Shown here piece after piece: positions 23,134 to 36,258 of a stretch of 64,000 nucleotides of DNA. The notes below the pieces were generated by a model that searched no databases, was not told the origin of the DNA, and saw nothing but the letters and a program-made list of their open reading frames with translations. How positions within the stretch are numbered: the first letter of the stretch is position 1; each line of letters opens with the position of its first letter. A program made the translations under genes and the position numbers. Source of the DNA: Ovis canadensis (lineage: Eukaryota; Chordata; Mammalia; Artiodactyla; Bovidae); assembly GCF_042477335.2 (NCBI RefSeq), contig NC_091246.1, forward strand, positions 171,675,001 through 171,739,000, given 5' to 3'.

Positions 23134-23428
23134 TGCTGTCATGTCCGACTCTTTGCAACCCCATGAACTGCAGCATGCCAGACTTCCCTGTTCTTCTTCC
23201 AGAGTTTGCTCAAACTCATGTTCATTGAGTCGGTGTTGCCATCCAACCATATCATTTCCTTTAGGACTGACTGGTTTAGGGACTCTCAAGAGTCTTTTCC
23301 AGCACTGAGGTTCGGAAGCATCAATTCTTCAGCACTCAGCCTTCTTTATGATCCAGCTCTCACATCTGTATGACTACCGGAAAAACCATAGCTTTGACTA
23401 TACAGACCTTTGTCGGCAAAGTGATGAA
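23134..23428 (-). mobile_element. BovB LINE 3' fragment, inverted, with internal deletion
   Basis: It is the reverse complement of the same BovB region as the neighbour at 22440-23038. It includes 'ctcatgttcattgagtcggt', 'gactctcaagagtcttttcc' and 'tttgtcggcaaagtgatg'. A stretch of the family sequence is missing near 23255. Confidence 0.88.
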
Positions 23429-24179
23429 CATTTAGGTGTATAACAAGTATCCCCACCCCTTTTACTCAATAAAATACAGAAGCTTGTAGCATTTGCACAG
23501 GGAATAAGTCCCACTGGAATTAAAGAAATGTTTGCTTGCGTGAGGACTGTGGAGAGGTGCAATACCAATGAAACATTAGGATGTGGTTTTATTAATGGTT
23601 GTGCCTTGCCTGAATCAACATGGGACTCTTAAAAAGAAATTAAAGCCCCATCTTCTACCTGGAGGCTTTAAAATAAAACAAAACAATGCTTATTTTCACA
23701 TGGAGCGTCCTTGGTTTTATATTAAAATCAGGGAGAGTGGGGATTTAGTGATGTAAGGAAAAAGGGGAAAGCATATGGAAGGACAGGGTGCTAACAAATA
23801 TAAAACTCTGCATTCTTCCAGATACCCCAACTCAAGGGAAATCTGAGCACAGAGAATAAAGTGAGGCAAAGGAACACTACTACATAGCAGTGGGGTCTCT
23901 GTTCTCAGAGCCCACTGGAGCACTAGTTGACCTCTAGAGGACTCTGTGTCTGGTCTATGTGGGCTGACCTATTCTCCATGCATGGAGGCAAGAGGAAGAA
24001 GACTTGTTCCCTTTCAATCCCTCCACAAACCTTCATCTCAGGGCCATTTCTGTGAAAAAGGCCCTGCCTTCACTCTCCTGAAAGACACTGAGAAGGGCCA
24101 ACACCTTCAATTTGGGACTTCCCATAGCACAAATCTTGATCAGCAAGATGTCCTTGATTTGATCAATATCGATAATAAT

Positions 24180-24525
24180 TATTCTAAGCAATTTTTTTTA
24201 ACTTATTACTTAGGTTTAAAAATGGAAGTATCATTGATTTTATTCTAAGCAGTTTTATTGTCTCACTTGATCCTCATAATAATCCCATGAGGTTGTTGTT
24301 GTTTAGTTGCTCAGACATGTCCGAATCTTTGTGATCCCATGGACTGCAGTACGCCAGGCTTCCCTGTCCTTCACTATTTCCTGGAGTTTGCTCAAACTCA
24401 CATCCAATTCTATTATTAAGCCCTTTTTACAAATAAGAAAGCTGAAGCCAAGAGTGGTGAAATGCCTGATGTCACACAGAACTGAGGCTCAGACCCAGGC
24501 AGGCAGGCTGCAGTGCTCATGGAAA
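24180..24525 (+). mobile_element. MIR SINE split by a BovB/Bov-tA-type insertion
   Basis: The left part ends 'cctcataataatcccatgag'. The right part resumes 'taagccctttttacaaataa' and 'cctgatgtcacacagaactg', the next stretch of MIR. The insertion is 24292-24408. Confidence 0.75.
24292..24408 (-). mobile_element. Short BovB 3' fragment, inverted
   Basis: It runs from 'gttgttgtttagttgctcag' to 'ctggagtttgctcaaactca', the last part of BovB in reverse. It interrupts a MIR. Confidence 0.85.
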
Positions 24526-25149
24526 CATCACTGCCCTGGTGTGTGTTATGGCCCCTATGCTTAGTAATTGGCTGACTTGTCTCTCTGCCATTCTCCACAT
24601 GGTTATAGATCCTTCCATAAGAGGGTCTGGATTTTTATTCCACACTGTAGCATTGTGATTGACAGTCTGGTTACAATGGATTCATTGTGGGCAAAATGAC
24701 TCTTAAACTTGGACTAAATATTCAGGATATTCTGCCTCCCATTTTCACTTTCCTTCCTCTTTATATGAAAAGTCTTCATATCTGTGAGTAACATTGGCGT
24801 GACTACATTTCTGGAAGGGATTCTCATATTTTAAACTATTGGTGTGTTATCGGAGACATCAAGTTTAAAGTTTCCTTTGGAATATAGAAACTGCACCACT
24901 TGCTACTACATTTACCAAAAGTCTGTAGAATGATTTTAAAATATTCTCCTGACCTGGAGGAGGGAAAGATGGAGTGGGGCTATTCTTCCCTTTAACACAC
25001 CTATTTACCTTGGCTTAAAGTCTCTCTTGAGCTTCTCCCAGACCTCTTCATTACAAAAATCACTAGCAAGATTCATTGAGAAGGAAAACAGATTTTTCTC
25101 TCCTGGATTTAAAGTAATACCTTCTTGTTCAGTGCTCTCTAATGATCTA

Positions 25150-25288
25150 GATGGGTGGGATGGGTGTGGAGGTGGGAAGAAGGCCCAAAGGGAGGGGATA
25201 TATGTATACATATAGCTGGTTCACTTTCTTGTATAGCAGAAACTAACACAACATTGTAAAGCAACTATGTTCCAATAAAAAAAATAAA
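25150..25288 (+). mobile_element. L1 3' end
   Basis: 'gctggttcactttcttgtat', 'agcagaaactaacacaacat' and 'actatgttccaataaaaaaa' form the typical bovine L1 3' UTR end with poly(A). Confidence 0.8.
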
Positions 25289-25650
25289 GGTAGTATCTTT
25301 TTGGGGATACTAACTCCTTCATTGACTCTGCCACAGTAAAATAAATTTGTTAAACAAATATAGAAAGAGATAACATAACTGATCAATTAACTGAGTAACT
25401 ATTAGGTAAAAGTTGCTTTCACAACATTACCCATTGGTACCAAAGTTCTAAGTTGATGAGAGTTATTTAGCAGAGAACAGGGCTCAGAGGTCATAGAGCA
25501 TGAAGATGGTAGAATTAAAAGTAAGAGACTATTCGAGTATGAAGGTGAGTGATTGATATAGGGTCCACAGAGTAGAAGAGGTCCAGGAATCCAGGGAGGC
25601 TGAAAAGGGAAAAGAAGAATATAAAGACAGATAGACAGAGATATAGTTGA

Positions 25651-25850
25651 CTTTCCAGGCAATAGTACTGGAATGGATTGCCATTTCCTTCTCCAAGTTA
25701 ATAATGGCTATAATTTCAGTCAAAACAGGAACAGTGAGATTTGGGGTAGCTGGGAGCTAAAACTGTCTCTAACTACAGAGGAGCTTGGTGGGTGACAGTC
25801 CAAAAGGTTGCAAAGAATTGGACATGATTGAGCGAGTGAACACACACCCT
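25651..25850. mobile_element. Two Bov-A SINE shards
   Basis: 25651-25696 holds an inverted Bov-A piece ('caatagtactggaatggatt'). 25777-25850 holds a forward tail piece ('gcaaagaattggacatgatt'). The two lie in opposite orientations about 80 bases apart. Confidence 0.7.
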
Positions 25851-27741
25851 CAAGGTGAGGTTAGAAATAAGGAAGGTCCAAGAGTAGATTACTGGAGGGG
25901 ACAATCATGGCTGTCAGGAGGTTATGGATGTAGAAAGTGGAAGAGGCCTATGGTGTCTGGAGGACCTGGGGTGACTGGAGAGGTAACTCAGCCCTACCTG
26001 AAAGACACAGCTGGTGGGACTTGATCTGTGGGGAGAATAAAAGGATGCAGAAATGGGACTAGATTATTTATAAAGCTTCCCGGTGTTCTTTATATTTTTC
26101 CCACTCAGCCAGAGTCCTGGTCTGAGAACTCAGAGCAAGAACCAACCCAGAGAAGAAACCAAGGCTGAGCTTCAATGGAGTGGGGGGAGGCAGAGTGACT
26201 GTCCGAGGCCCCTTCAGGCAAAGGTTTCTCTCTTTTGGCTGGTGGTTCGTGGAGGGGGTCCTAAAATGGATTTCTGCCGTTCATCAGTTTCCTAAATTTG
26301 CCATTTGTCAAGTGTTTATTTTGTGCTCTTCTCTGTGTGTAAATGCAGAGCATTCATTCCATCTCATTCTGTGTCATCTGTATCCATTTCTCTGCACACT
26401 TTCATGTGATTTTAATAAAAACATTTTCAGCTCATGGGTGCTCTCAAGTAATCCTGTCACAAGTAGATTTTACCAAAGAATATATAGTTCTGTGTTCTTG
26501 TTATACTCGCATTACTGCAGGTTAAATTTTCCTAGCAGTTTGGAATTTTTTCTTAAGTTTGGGAAAATTAAGTAACTTGCAATAACACTTAGAGAAATCA
26601 AATGTAGTTAAGAAAGGTTAAGAAAATGTGGATGTATATTATATAGAATTCATACTATCTTGCCTACTTTCTGTTACAAAATGTATGCTTGTGTGTGTAT
26701 GTGTGTATTTCATTGGCAGTTTATGTTCTGAATATCAACCAATCAGTAGTTGGTATATTGAGAAATTAATCAATCTTTAGGTTAGAAAAGATGCTGAGGG
26801 TGAAGACTATTTGCGGGTGGAAATTACCAACTACTGAACTATATGATTCACGTAGATAGGAAAAAATATTCTCATATCAACATTCACATTAGATTAAACC
26901 CATTTATAGTAGAGGTGGTGATAAACATATCTAGCAAAGAAGCCTCCCAAACTGGGGATGTTTGGAAAATGTATTCATGCTGTTACAGACTTCACTATTC
27001 AAATGCGAACCTACCTACTCTCTACCTCAATAGATTCTTAAGCAGTTAAGTGGTTGATTTAGGAGAACATAAGTAGTCAACCACAATTTCAAAATTACAG
27101 CTAGAATACTATCCTACAAAATTCTTCAAATCTCTTTTTTTTTAACCTCAAATCAATGGATCTAATACTTTCCTCTCTCGCTGTGGGGACTAGCTGTGCA
27201 TTGTAAGTGCCATTATTTCTGAAGGCTTCAACTAGTTAAACATATGTAGAGGAAAAATATAGGCTACTGAAAGAAATGAAAGCCCGGAATGGAAAAAAAA
27301 ATGCAATCTAGTATCTAAGATGGAAAACTCTCAAAAACAGTAAGTTATACTTCCAGTAGCTTAAAATGCAGTTAAGCTGTACTATTGGAGGGGAGGATCT
27401 GATTCAGAAACCAAATACATTTTTACTATGGGTTTGGCAGTACTTCTAGGACAGCTTTCACTAAAGTGAGTTCTGCAAACACCATCTCTGTGACACACTT
27501 CACAAAAATAGCAGTCTGGAGTAAGATAAGTTTGCAGAAAATTATATGCCATTTTTCCTTCTTGGAAATTTACAATGCACCATAGCATAATACAGGCTCT
27601 GACAAGTCCTGCAGAAAAGTAACCCTGTTCATCTTTGTGTAACTTAACATGTTCCCTAACTTACTTGAATATTGTGGATCCTCTTTCTTGAGTGATAAGG
27701 AGGAGCGTATATTGAGACATGTTACTCTAGTGTGCTTTGCT

Positions 27742-28035
27742 AGTTCAGTTCAGTTCAGTTCAGTCGCTCAGTCGTGTCTGACTCTTTGCGACCCCATGAA
27801 TCGCAGCACGCCAGGCCTCCCTGTCCATCACCAACTCCTGGAGTTCACTCAGACTCACATCCATCGAGTCCGTGATGCCATCCAGCCATCTCATCCTCTG
27901 TCGTCCCCTTCTCCTCCTGCCCCCAATCCCTCCCAGCATCAGAGTCTTTTCCAATGAGTCAACTCTTCACATGAGGTGGCCAAAGTACTGGAGTTTCAGC
28001 TTTAGCATCATTCCTTCCAGAGAAATCCCAGGGAT
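27742..28035 (-). mobile_element. BovB LINE 3' fragment, inverted
   Basis: It starts with the inverted tail (agttcag repeated) and then 'gtcgctcagtcgtgtctgac'. On the minus strand it encodes the BovB C-terminus ([20 protein letters not shown]) in one open frame. It is less decayed than the pair at 22440-23428. Confidence 0.93.
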
Positions 28036-28260
28036 CTACTAAATCTGAAACATCATGGATTTGAATCTCCTCTGTCACTCAGGCTTCAGAACTCCATAGT
28101 AGCTAACTCAAAGAGATCAGACTATGGTCACTTTTGGCAAGTTCCACCCATCTGGTAGGGCTTAGATTACGTCTGGCCTTAAACTCCATGACAGTGTTGT
28201 AAATTGTGAGCTACCATTTAACCTGTTTTCACAAAGAAATGAAAGGAACTCCCTTTTTAG

Positions 28261-28360
28261 GCCAAGAATACTGGAGTGGGGCACAGCAACCCCACTCTCA
28301 ACCCAGGGACTGAATCCACGTCTCTAACGTCTACCTGCACTTGCACCAGCTGGGAAGCTC
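28261..28360 (-). mobile_element. Rearranged Bov-tA fragment, inverted
   Basis: 'gccaagaatactggagtggg', 'caacccagggactgaatcca' and 'caccagctgggaagctc' are SINE parts with the middle altered. Confidence 0.7.
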
Positions 28361-30584
28361 TTTGAGGACAAAATGAAGGTCAAAGGCAAAAAGACCACAT
28401 CTGAATGAGAAAGGTGAGAGCAGTCTCATGGTTGAGAGATTACTATACAGCAAATGGCTGCGTGGTGAAAAGGTGTAAAAATATGTAGACCAATATTTGG
28501 AAATTCTTCTACATGTTTGTTCACTCACCATTAGTCTACTCCCAAGAAATAGTGAAGATACCTGATTCGAAGCAATGTGAGGAGCTCAAATGTTAGTGCC
28601 TGTGAATGCTTCACTAACAGGAAAAACATCTTAAACTGCAACTCTTTTGAAAAAGGCTATTTATGAACACTGCTAAGTTTAAAATAGCTTGACAAGAATA
28701 ATTATGATTTTATGAATTTGTTCACAAAATAGCACTTGATATATATTCTTTGCCAAAGAAACTCTTTAACCACTAAGTAAAATTTAAGTTTATACAATCT
28801 TAAAGTAGGTAAGAATTCATTTTTCTGGCAAGAGATTACAAAGGTGATGTACAGTTTACAGCACAAAAAGGAGAAGAAATGCCAGAGCTACTTTTTGTTG
28901 GGCCCCAATGGAAGGAGCAACGATTCATCAATTTTAGATTATTTTAGAAACAATCTATAATCCACAGCTACAGATGTTGGGCCCCAGACAAAAAAAAATC
29001 CTCACAGACTTATGCTAGGTAAGTTTTTTCCAAAAGTGAGCTGAATCACTAACTCAAAGAAATTTCTTATTTGCTGAAAATCATAGCCAAATGATTCAAA
29101 CTGAAAGAGAGATTTACCATAAAACTCAAAATTAATGCTGAATTAAGAAGGCCAAAGCATTTAATAGTAGTCCAGCTACAAACAGATATAAGGATGCAAA
29201 CTTCTTTTTAAGTTTGTGCTTTGCTGTTATCATAGTGACTTGCAAAGGAAGTCAAAAGCCACAAAATTGCCTGCAGGACAAGCCTCAAGTTATTGGAGGT
29301 GTATTATAAGTATTCCCTTCTCTATCTCTGGATCACTGTGATTTTCCGACACACATAGCTTTAGGATGGTTTAACTCTAATGGAGAAAGTGCGGTGGTAA
29401 GTGTACTTTTGTCATCAGGTCACACCTGGTTTGTATAATACAGCTCATCCACTGTATGTGAAACATTAATTGTGACTTTGACCACTTCAGTGAGGAGAAG
29501 CTGCTAAAAATAGAATAAATTTTCACTGTGCTCAATTTATGCTTCCTATGTGCTGTAACTACTTTGGGGGGGATCCATGCTAACCATATGCTTGCCTACT
29601 CTCAATCTGCACAAAATATACTGCCATGCCTACATTGGCCTTTTTTTTTTTTTTTTAAAGACTGGGGACTTAGTAGTAAGTCTACTTTTCCCCTTAAAGT
29701 CAGGGCTGTACGTTAGAAAAATTTCCAAATATTATAAAAGAAGATGAGCATTTACAAATATTATTTGCATTTAAAACTAATATATTTCAAGGTGGTCATT
29801 CACTGGTGACTGTCACTTTTATATGCAAATTTACACATCAACTGGCTTAAACTAATTGTAAAATCTTCAATTTTATACTTAAATATCCTATTATTATTGT
29901 TTTCTAAAGTAAGCAAAGAAGTATCCTCCTAAAAGAGAATTACTGCTATGTTCTGATATTTTTGCTTTTAAATTATCTTTGAAGCTATGTGTATATAATT
30001 CTTTCAAAGTAAATTGTGGAAAAGGTACTTTATATGGTAGTTACACATTAACAGCTAACATGGCCTTATTCTTTACATTTATTGAGTACCCACTTTGCAA
30101 TGATTTCATTGCAAAAGATTGAAACATTTTCAATTATTCACTTGTTTCATATTTATATTGATTGGCCATTACAAGGAGAGTCTAATGAATCTTTAAAGCA
30201 ATACTCAGAACTATAAGAGACGAGGAATGACTAAAAAAAATGACTAGCCCATAGACTTAAAAATGGCTCATTTCTGGTTGTAATATGTATTCTATAAGGT
30301 GACAACAACATATATAAAATGGGATATCATAGCCAAAGCCCTTACATAGCAGATAATATCAAAAAGGAACACAAACAGTGGTTATTATTTGCCGAATATC
30401 CATTACATGCTAATCACTGTGCTTCAAATATACCATGCTTTTCAAAGGCAGAATTAAAACTCAGCTGTAATTTCTCTTGCTCTGATTAGTAATACATTCT
30501 ATTAGAATTTGAGAAGTTAAGAAAAGTATGATAAAGAAAAAACACACACCAATAACTGTAACAGGAACTCAAGGTAATCATTTT

Positions 30585-30735
30585 ACATTCATTAAAATCT
30601 ATTATTCAATAGACCTGCTATTACTCAATACCTGCTAGGTGCCTGATGCTGTTCTGGATGTTGGAGATGATGCAGTGAGTAAAACAGACAAAGTTCCTGC
30701 CCACATGCAACTTCCAATCTAGTGGGGGACCAGAC
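30585..30735 (+). mobile_element. Ancient L2/MIR-class fragment
   Basis: 'cctgctaggtgcctgatgct', 'gtgagtaaaacagacaaagt' and 'cttccaatctagtgggggac' match a common old mammalian repeat. I am unsure of the family. Confidence 0.5.
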
Positions 30736-31375
30736 AAGAAACAATCCACTAACTAATATACAAAGTGATTTCGGCACAGAGGTACTTCAAGAAAGACTGA
30801 GAGAAGTGGTGGTTCTTCTACTGACCCTCGGAGACTCTTAAAAGTTCCTAATGGCCTAGAATCCATCCCCAGAGAGTCTCTTTGCTAAGAATGGCTGGCC
30901 GAAGATAACAGAGTCCCCAGATTATTTTGTTGGGCAGAGAGAGGTGGAAAGTGCTACACATAGCAGACAAGGTTCTGAGAAGTTCTTTCTAAGGAAAGGA
31001 CACTTGGGCAGAGAGCAGCTTATGTGCACACACCACAGGAAGGAAAACTCCAGGCAGGAAAAAGTTCGTAGAAAGCCCCAGTGGTGAGGTTGTGCTGCGT
31101 GGTTCTAGGAATAGAGAAGAGGGTAGTATAGCTGAAGGCTGGGGCGTGAGACAGATAAGGTAGGAGATCCTGTGGGGAGGACTTAGGTCGTAATTCTAAC
31201 AGTGAACAGGTGTTCGTCCCTGGGTTTTGAGCAGGAGAATGACACTGACAGCATTCAATATACATGTATAAATAATTTATTTATATACACACTTAAGAAA
31301 ATACTTTCCATATAATTTTGTGGCCAACATTTTTCACTTCTGTCATGAGCAGTTCTCATGTCTTATATGTGTATT

Positions 31376-31592
31376 GTGAGTTAGTTACTCAGTCGTGTCC
31401 GACTCTTTGTGACCCCATGAACTGTAGCCCGCCAGGCTCCTCTGTTCATCGGATTCTCCAGACAAGAATACTGGAGTAGGTAGCCATTCCCTTCTCCAAG
31501 GTATCTTCCTAACCCAGGGATCAATCCTGTGTCTCCAGCATCTCCTGCATTGGCAGGCAGGTTCTTTACTGCTAGTGCCACCTGGGAAGCCC
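31376..31592 (-). mobile_element. Bov-tA SINE, inverted
   Basis: It runs from 'gtgagttagttactcagtcg' to 'gtgccacctgggaagccc'. 'gtcttatatgtgt' on the left and 'gtcttatatatgtgt' on the right suggest a target duplication. Confidence 0.93.
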
Positions 31593-31608
31593 TACGTCTT
31601 ATATATGT

Positions 31609-31818
31609 GTGTGCATGCTAAGTCGCTTAAGTCATGTTCGACTTTGTGTTACCCTATGGACTGCAGCCTGCCAGGCTCCTCTGTCCATGAGATTCTCCAG
31701 GCAAGAATACTGGAGTGGGTGGCTGGGCCCTTCTCCAGGAGATCTTCCCGACCCAGGGATCGAACCTGTGTCTCTTACGTCTACCTGCACTGGCAGGCAG
31801 ATTCTTTACCATTGCTTT
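31609..31818 (-). mobile_element. Bov-tA SINE, inverted, tandem neighbour
   Basis: It runs from 'gtgtgcatgctaagtcgctt' to 'ggcagattctttaccattgc'. It lies only 16 bases from the previous copy in the same orientation. The tRNA-head end is truncated. Confidence 0.92.
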
Positions 31819-31943
31819 TACTAACTATCTTATATGGGATAGAATGGTTTGTACTCTATGATTTCTTAGGATAAATGTAATTAATATGTTAAAAAACCTT
31901 TTTTTGTATACTCATTCTCCACATTTTTGGAGTATTTCTTTAG

Positions 31944-32181
31944 ACAATTGTTTCCAAATAGGGGCAGCTTCCCTATCCCCACATCTCCCATGAGGCATTT
32001 GCAATGTCTGGAGAGATCAAAGATTGTCATGACTGGGTGGAGTGGAGAAGGTGAGTTGCTATGGCATCTAGTGAGTCAGAGGCAAAGGACGGTGCTAAAC
32101 ATTCTATGATGCATAGGACAGTCTCCCCAAACAATTTATCCAGCCCCAAATGTCAGTGTTGCTGCTGCTGAGAAACTCTGC
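31944..32181 (+). mobile_element. MER20 hAT-Charlie element
   Basis: 'ggcatttgcaatgtctggag', 'tggcatctagtgagtcagag', 'aaacattctatgatgcatag' and 'caatttatccagccccaaat' follow the recalled MER20 order, with an end 'tgctgagaaactctg'. It is a non-autonomous DNA transposon. Confidence 0.72.
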
Positions 32182-32206
32182 AGTAGTAGAAATGTAGCAA
32201 TTAGAT

Positions 32207-32398
32207 CAATGGTTCTGAAACTTTACCATTCATGAGGATAATCTGGAAACTGGGTTGTATCACAAATCATTGAACTTCACCTTCAGACTTCTGGTTCAGC
32301 AGCTCTGGGGAGGGACTTGAGAATATTACACTGGTCACAAGTTCCTTGAGAGGATACAATTGCTCTGGGGACCACACTTTGAGAATTCGCACTAGATC
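32207..32398 (+). mobile_element. MER5-type hAT element
   Basis: It starts 'caatggttctgaaactt' and ends 'accacactttgagaattcgc', imperfect terminal inverted repeats. Inside are 'agacttctggttcagcagct' and 'ggggagggacttgagaata'. TAGATCA occurs at 32202-32208 and 32393-32399, consistent with an 8-bp target duplication. Confidence 0.68.
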
Positions 32399-32865
32399 AT
32401 TAAGTTCAGGGTTTTCTTTTCTTAAACCCTGATAATGTGGGATACGTAACATGACAATTCATAGTCCTGATAGCATTACTATCACTTGATTTTATTCTTC
32501 TTAAAATAATTGCTAACTTGATAGGTGAAAAATGATCTATCATTGTTTAAAGTTAGGATTCTTTGAATTTAGGAAATGGGGAAGAAGTTAAAAAAGCACA
32601 GCAATATGGATGATCTCTTCTGTGAATAACCCTTCATATCACCTGCCTTTTTCTTATTGAGAGCATATAATTTTGTTTGTTTCATCCATTTAATTATTTT
32701 GCATAACAAAACTAACACATAGTATTTAAAAAGTGTGCTAATCAGGAGAACATAGAATGAAAAGGTCAAGCTTTCTGTTTTTCTAGTCAAACTCCTTCAG
32801 GACAACTATAATTAACAGATGCATGCTCCTTCTGGATGTTTTCCTATTTATCTATTCATCTACCT

Positions 32866-33069
32866 GGGCTTCCCTGGTGGCTCAGCAGTAAAGAATCTGC
32901 CTACCAATGCAGGACAAGTTTGAGCCCTCAGTTGGGAAGATACCCTGGAGATGGAAATGGCAACTCACTCCAGTACTTTTGCCTAGGAAATCTCATGGAC
33001 AGAGGAGCCTGGTGGGCTAGTCCATGGGGTCACACAGAATCAGACACGACTTAGCGACTGAACAACAAC
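32866..33069 (+). mobile_element. Bov-tA SINE
   Basis: It runs from 'gggcttccctggtggctcag' to 'gacacgacttagcgactgaa' with a CAA-rich tail. Full length. Confidence 0.94.
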
Positions 33070-33139
33070 AATACTTTTAGTATCTATTTTCTTAAAAAAA
33101 AAGAAGAATGAGATAAAAATACATAATATGTTATAGTAC

Positions 33140-33420
33140 AACTTGCTTTTCCCCCCTTAGCTATATATCATGGGAATCTTTCCAAGTCAGTACATTTAAA
33201 AATACCTCATCCTTTGAACAATGCTGTTACATTTCATAGTATGAAAATAATTTATTTAACCATTCCCTTGCTGATGGACTTTTATGTTGCTTCTAATTTT
33301 TTGCTGTTACAGACAATGCTACAATGAACATACTTGTACATATTAGATTTCTGAGGTTTATTTTTGTGTTAATGACATAATATTTCATTACTTTTGTTGT
33401 ATTTATATTCTCTCAATTAT
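33140..33420 (-). mobile_element. L1-like 3' region, inverted
   Basis: 'ttaaccattcccttgctgat' and 'gacaatgctacaatgaacat' match a common L1 segment read in reverse. It is diverged, and the family is uncertain. Confidence 0.5.
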
Positions 33421-36083
33421 ATTTTTCCCTAATTTTGTTTATTTATATTTTTATGTGTTCATATCTAGCAGTATTTCTTTTGGAATTTCTATCATTATTT
33501 TTAATTATAAAAGTCATCCATTTAAATAATATTTAATTATTTGGTAATTGTCATCAATATTTTTTTCTAGTTTTTTAAAATGGTGTCATTTTTTGTATCC
33601 TCTAATTAATCTCAGTGTATTTTACTATATAAAGTGTGAAGGTAATCTCTATTTTTTTTTTCAATAGCTAGCTGATTGCCCCAATAATATATCCTACAAC
33701 TCATAGACAAAAACACCTGGTATGTTTTATTCTGGATGATTTGCGCTTGTATTTTGCACTACCATTTTACTGTTTAAATAACTGTAACTTTAATATACAC
33801 TAGGAATATTACCATTTTTTTCTTTTTCAGATATAAAAGATAATTTTCAGATGGATAAAATGAGCCTGAGAAACACTGAATAATTTGATCGAGATCACAT
33901 AGTTAAATGGCAGCAACACCTAGATGAAGATGCAGATCTTCATTACTCTGGGAGATAGATCTTCTTTCCACAAATAACTAAGAGTCAAGAAATCAAGGGG
34001 TTTGAAATCAAGGGGTTTCTTAATGATGAGGCCTGAGACCTGGGGTAGATGTGGAAGGGAAGTGAGTCAGAAAGTCTTGGGTGACATATTTGATTTTTTT
34101 CATCACCTAGTTCACATTCAAGGATGTATTTATAGAGATGAAAAGGGTTTCAGGTGGAAGAAAAACCAGATTAATACATATTGTCCTTTTCTCCAGATTC
34201 ATACAATGTGTTCAACTTCTGAGAGTATTCACTTATCATTGTGGGAGGAAATGCACTATTGGTGAGACAGACTGAGAATTTCAGCTACGGTTCCCCTTAG
34301 GTGTTTTCTGTTAAGCTTTCAAATGGTTTTAGCCATTCACATTTGACCATGTCAGCAGTAAAAGAAGTCTTAATTTGCCTATTCCCTGAGCTCTGTTGAT
34401 CTAGCAGTAACCATGGATAATATCATCATCCTGGGAAGACACTGTCCTGGGTTTAAGAGAGAAAGGCTAGGAAATATATGACATGTTGGGAGTATTTTTA
34501 GGAATGAAAAAAATATAACACTGTTTATTATTCTTTACTTGGAATTTGTCCAGTAAGGCAGTTCAAACACTAGTATGTGCTAGTAACATTTTATACAGAA
34601 CATTGGGGGTTGTGCATGGATCAGCATTAATTAGGCCAAGCAGAGTAAGGCACCTAATTATAAGACATTAGTGGGAAATATGGAACTTAAATATTTGCCT
34701 TATGATTTTAGATAAATCTAAAAGGAATATATACTATCAATATGCAAAGTCAGAATTCATCAACCTCTTTTTTTTTGCCTCTTCACATAGGTGGAGAGAA
34801 CAGCTATTCCACTAAGGGATCAACATTAAACCTTCAGCAGTTTTCTAGAAAATAGTCTCCTAGTTTAAGAGGTTCCAGAAGAGCTGAAAGAAAGCCAGTT
34901 GTAGTCTGTGCATCAGCATTCAGTTGTCCACACTTAATTTTACTTTCTGAGGGAAAATAAATGTTATATATTTTTCACAGTGACTTGACTCTGGCTCCAC
35001 AAGTTGAGGCTCCAAGCTGAATGTGTGCATCTGAGTGACAGGCTGCTCAGTGAGAGAGGACAGGGACTGATGGTATTTTGCTTCAGAAAAAAGAACAGTT
35101 AGGGCAGCTGTGAGGACTGAATGCAAGAAAACAAACAAACAACAAAAAAACCACCATGATATGGAAGAAAAAGTCTATTTTTCTCTAGTAAATCCAGTTC
35201 CTGAAATTGACCCACAGACTAATTTCCTTTCTGTGTGAAGAATTAGAGTTGTGAAAATAGACTATCTGCTTCAAAAGATTCACATTACAGAAAATTTAGA
35301 AAACGTAGAAAAGTTACAATAGAAAATAAAAACCCCTCATAATTCTGTCATTTAGTTATTATTATTATTAAGCATAGATTTTTCTAAATGTATACTATAA
35401 GAATAAGGGGACTATGAAGGTTATTAAATATTCTACACATAAAAAGAACACAAGTTCTCCATCAGGAGGCATTCAGAGATGTTCCAGATTCCCATACTGG
35501 ATGGCAAATCCAGTGATATTTAAAACGTGGTTTGGTTTGGTTTGGGCTTCTAGATTAATGATGAAAGAATGAACATTCTGGGAAAGTCAAAGATGATGTG
35601 GGATAATATATCATAACTGAAGTTTCTTCTCCATCCTTGCTTATACCTTTTTCTTTTCTCCAAGATTCCATCAACAACATTTTGTCCTCAGTAGAGGGAT
35701 GGTTCAACAGAAGAGCAGAGAAAGTGCTTTGGTTTCTTTGTAAACTAGGGCATTTGAATTGCAAAGGACTGGGCCTTGGGGTTTCAAAGGCTTAAGTGCC
35801 CTGGACTTAGAATTGGAATGATGGCCTAACCAGTAGATTGGAAGGCAGGTGAAGAGCCAGGTTACCATGCTGCCAGACAAGAGAAAGATTTCTCTGGATT
35901 GGGAGGAGAGTTAAGAAGAGCAGAGACTTGGTAAGGTCCTTTGAAGGTGGCTCGGTCAGGAACCCTTCCTATCCCTCTTCCTGAGGACAGGCTGTGGGCA
36001 AGTCTGAGGATTCTGAGATCAGACAGACCTCTATTCTCCCCTTGGAGCAGACCTAGGGTTAGAACAAAATCTCAGAGTTCTTC

Positions 36084-36258
36084 TCTGCTCAGTGTTATGT
36101 GACAGCCTGGATGGGAGGGGAGTTTGGGGGAGAATGGATACATACGTGTTTATGGCTGAGTCCCTTTGCTGTTCGCCTGAAACTATCACATAATTATTTG
36201 TTAATCAGCTATATTCCAATGCAAAGTAAAAAGTTAGAAAAAAAAAAAAACAACAAAC
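36084..36258 (+). mobile_element. 5'-truncated L1 3' end with perfect target duplication
   Basis: The L1 3' UTR end includes 'gggagaatggatacatacgt', 'atttgttaatcagctatatt' and a poly(A) tail. CTCAGAGTTCTTC occurs at 36071-36083 and again at 36259-36271, an exact 13-bp duplication. Confidence 0.9.
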
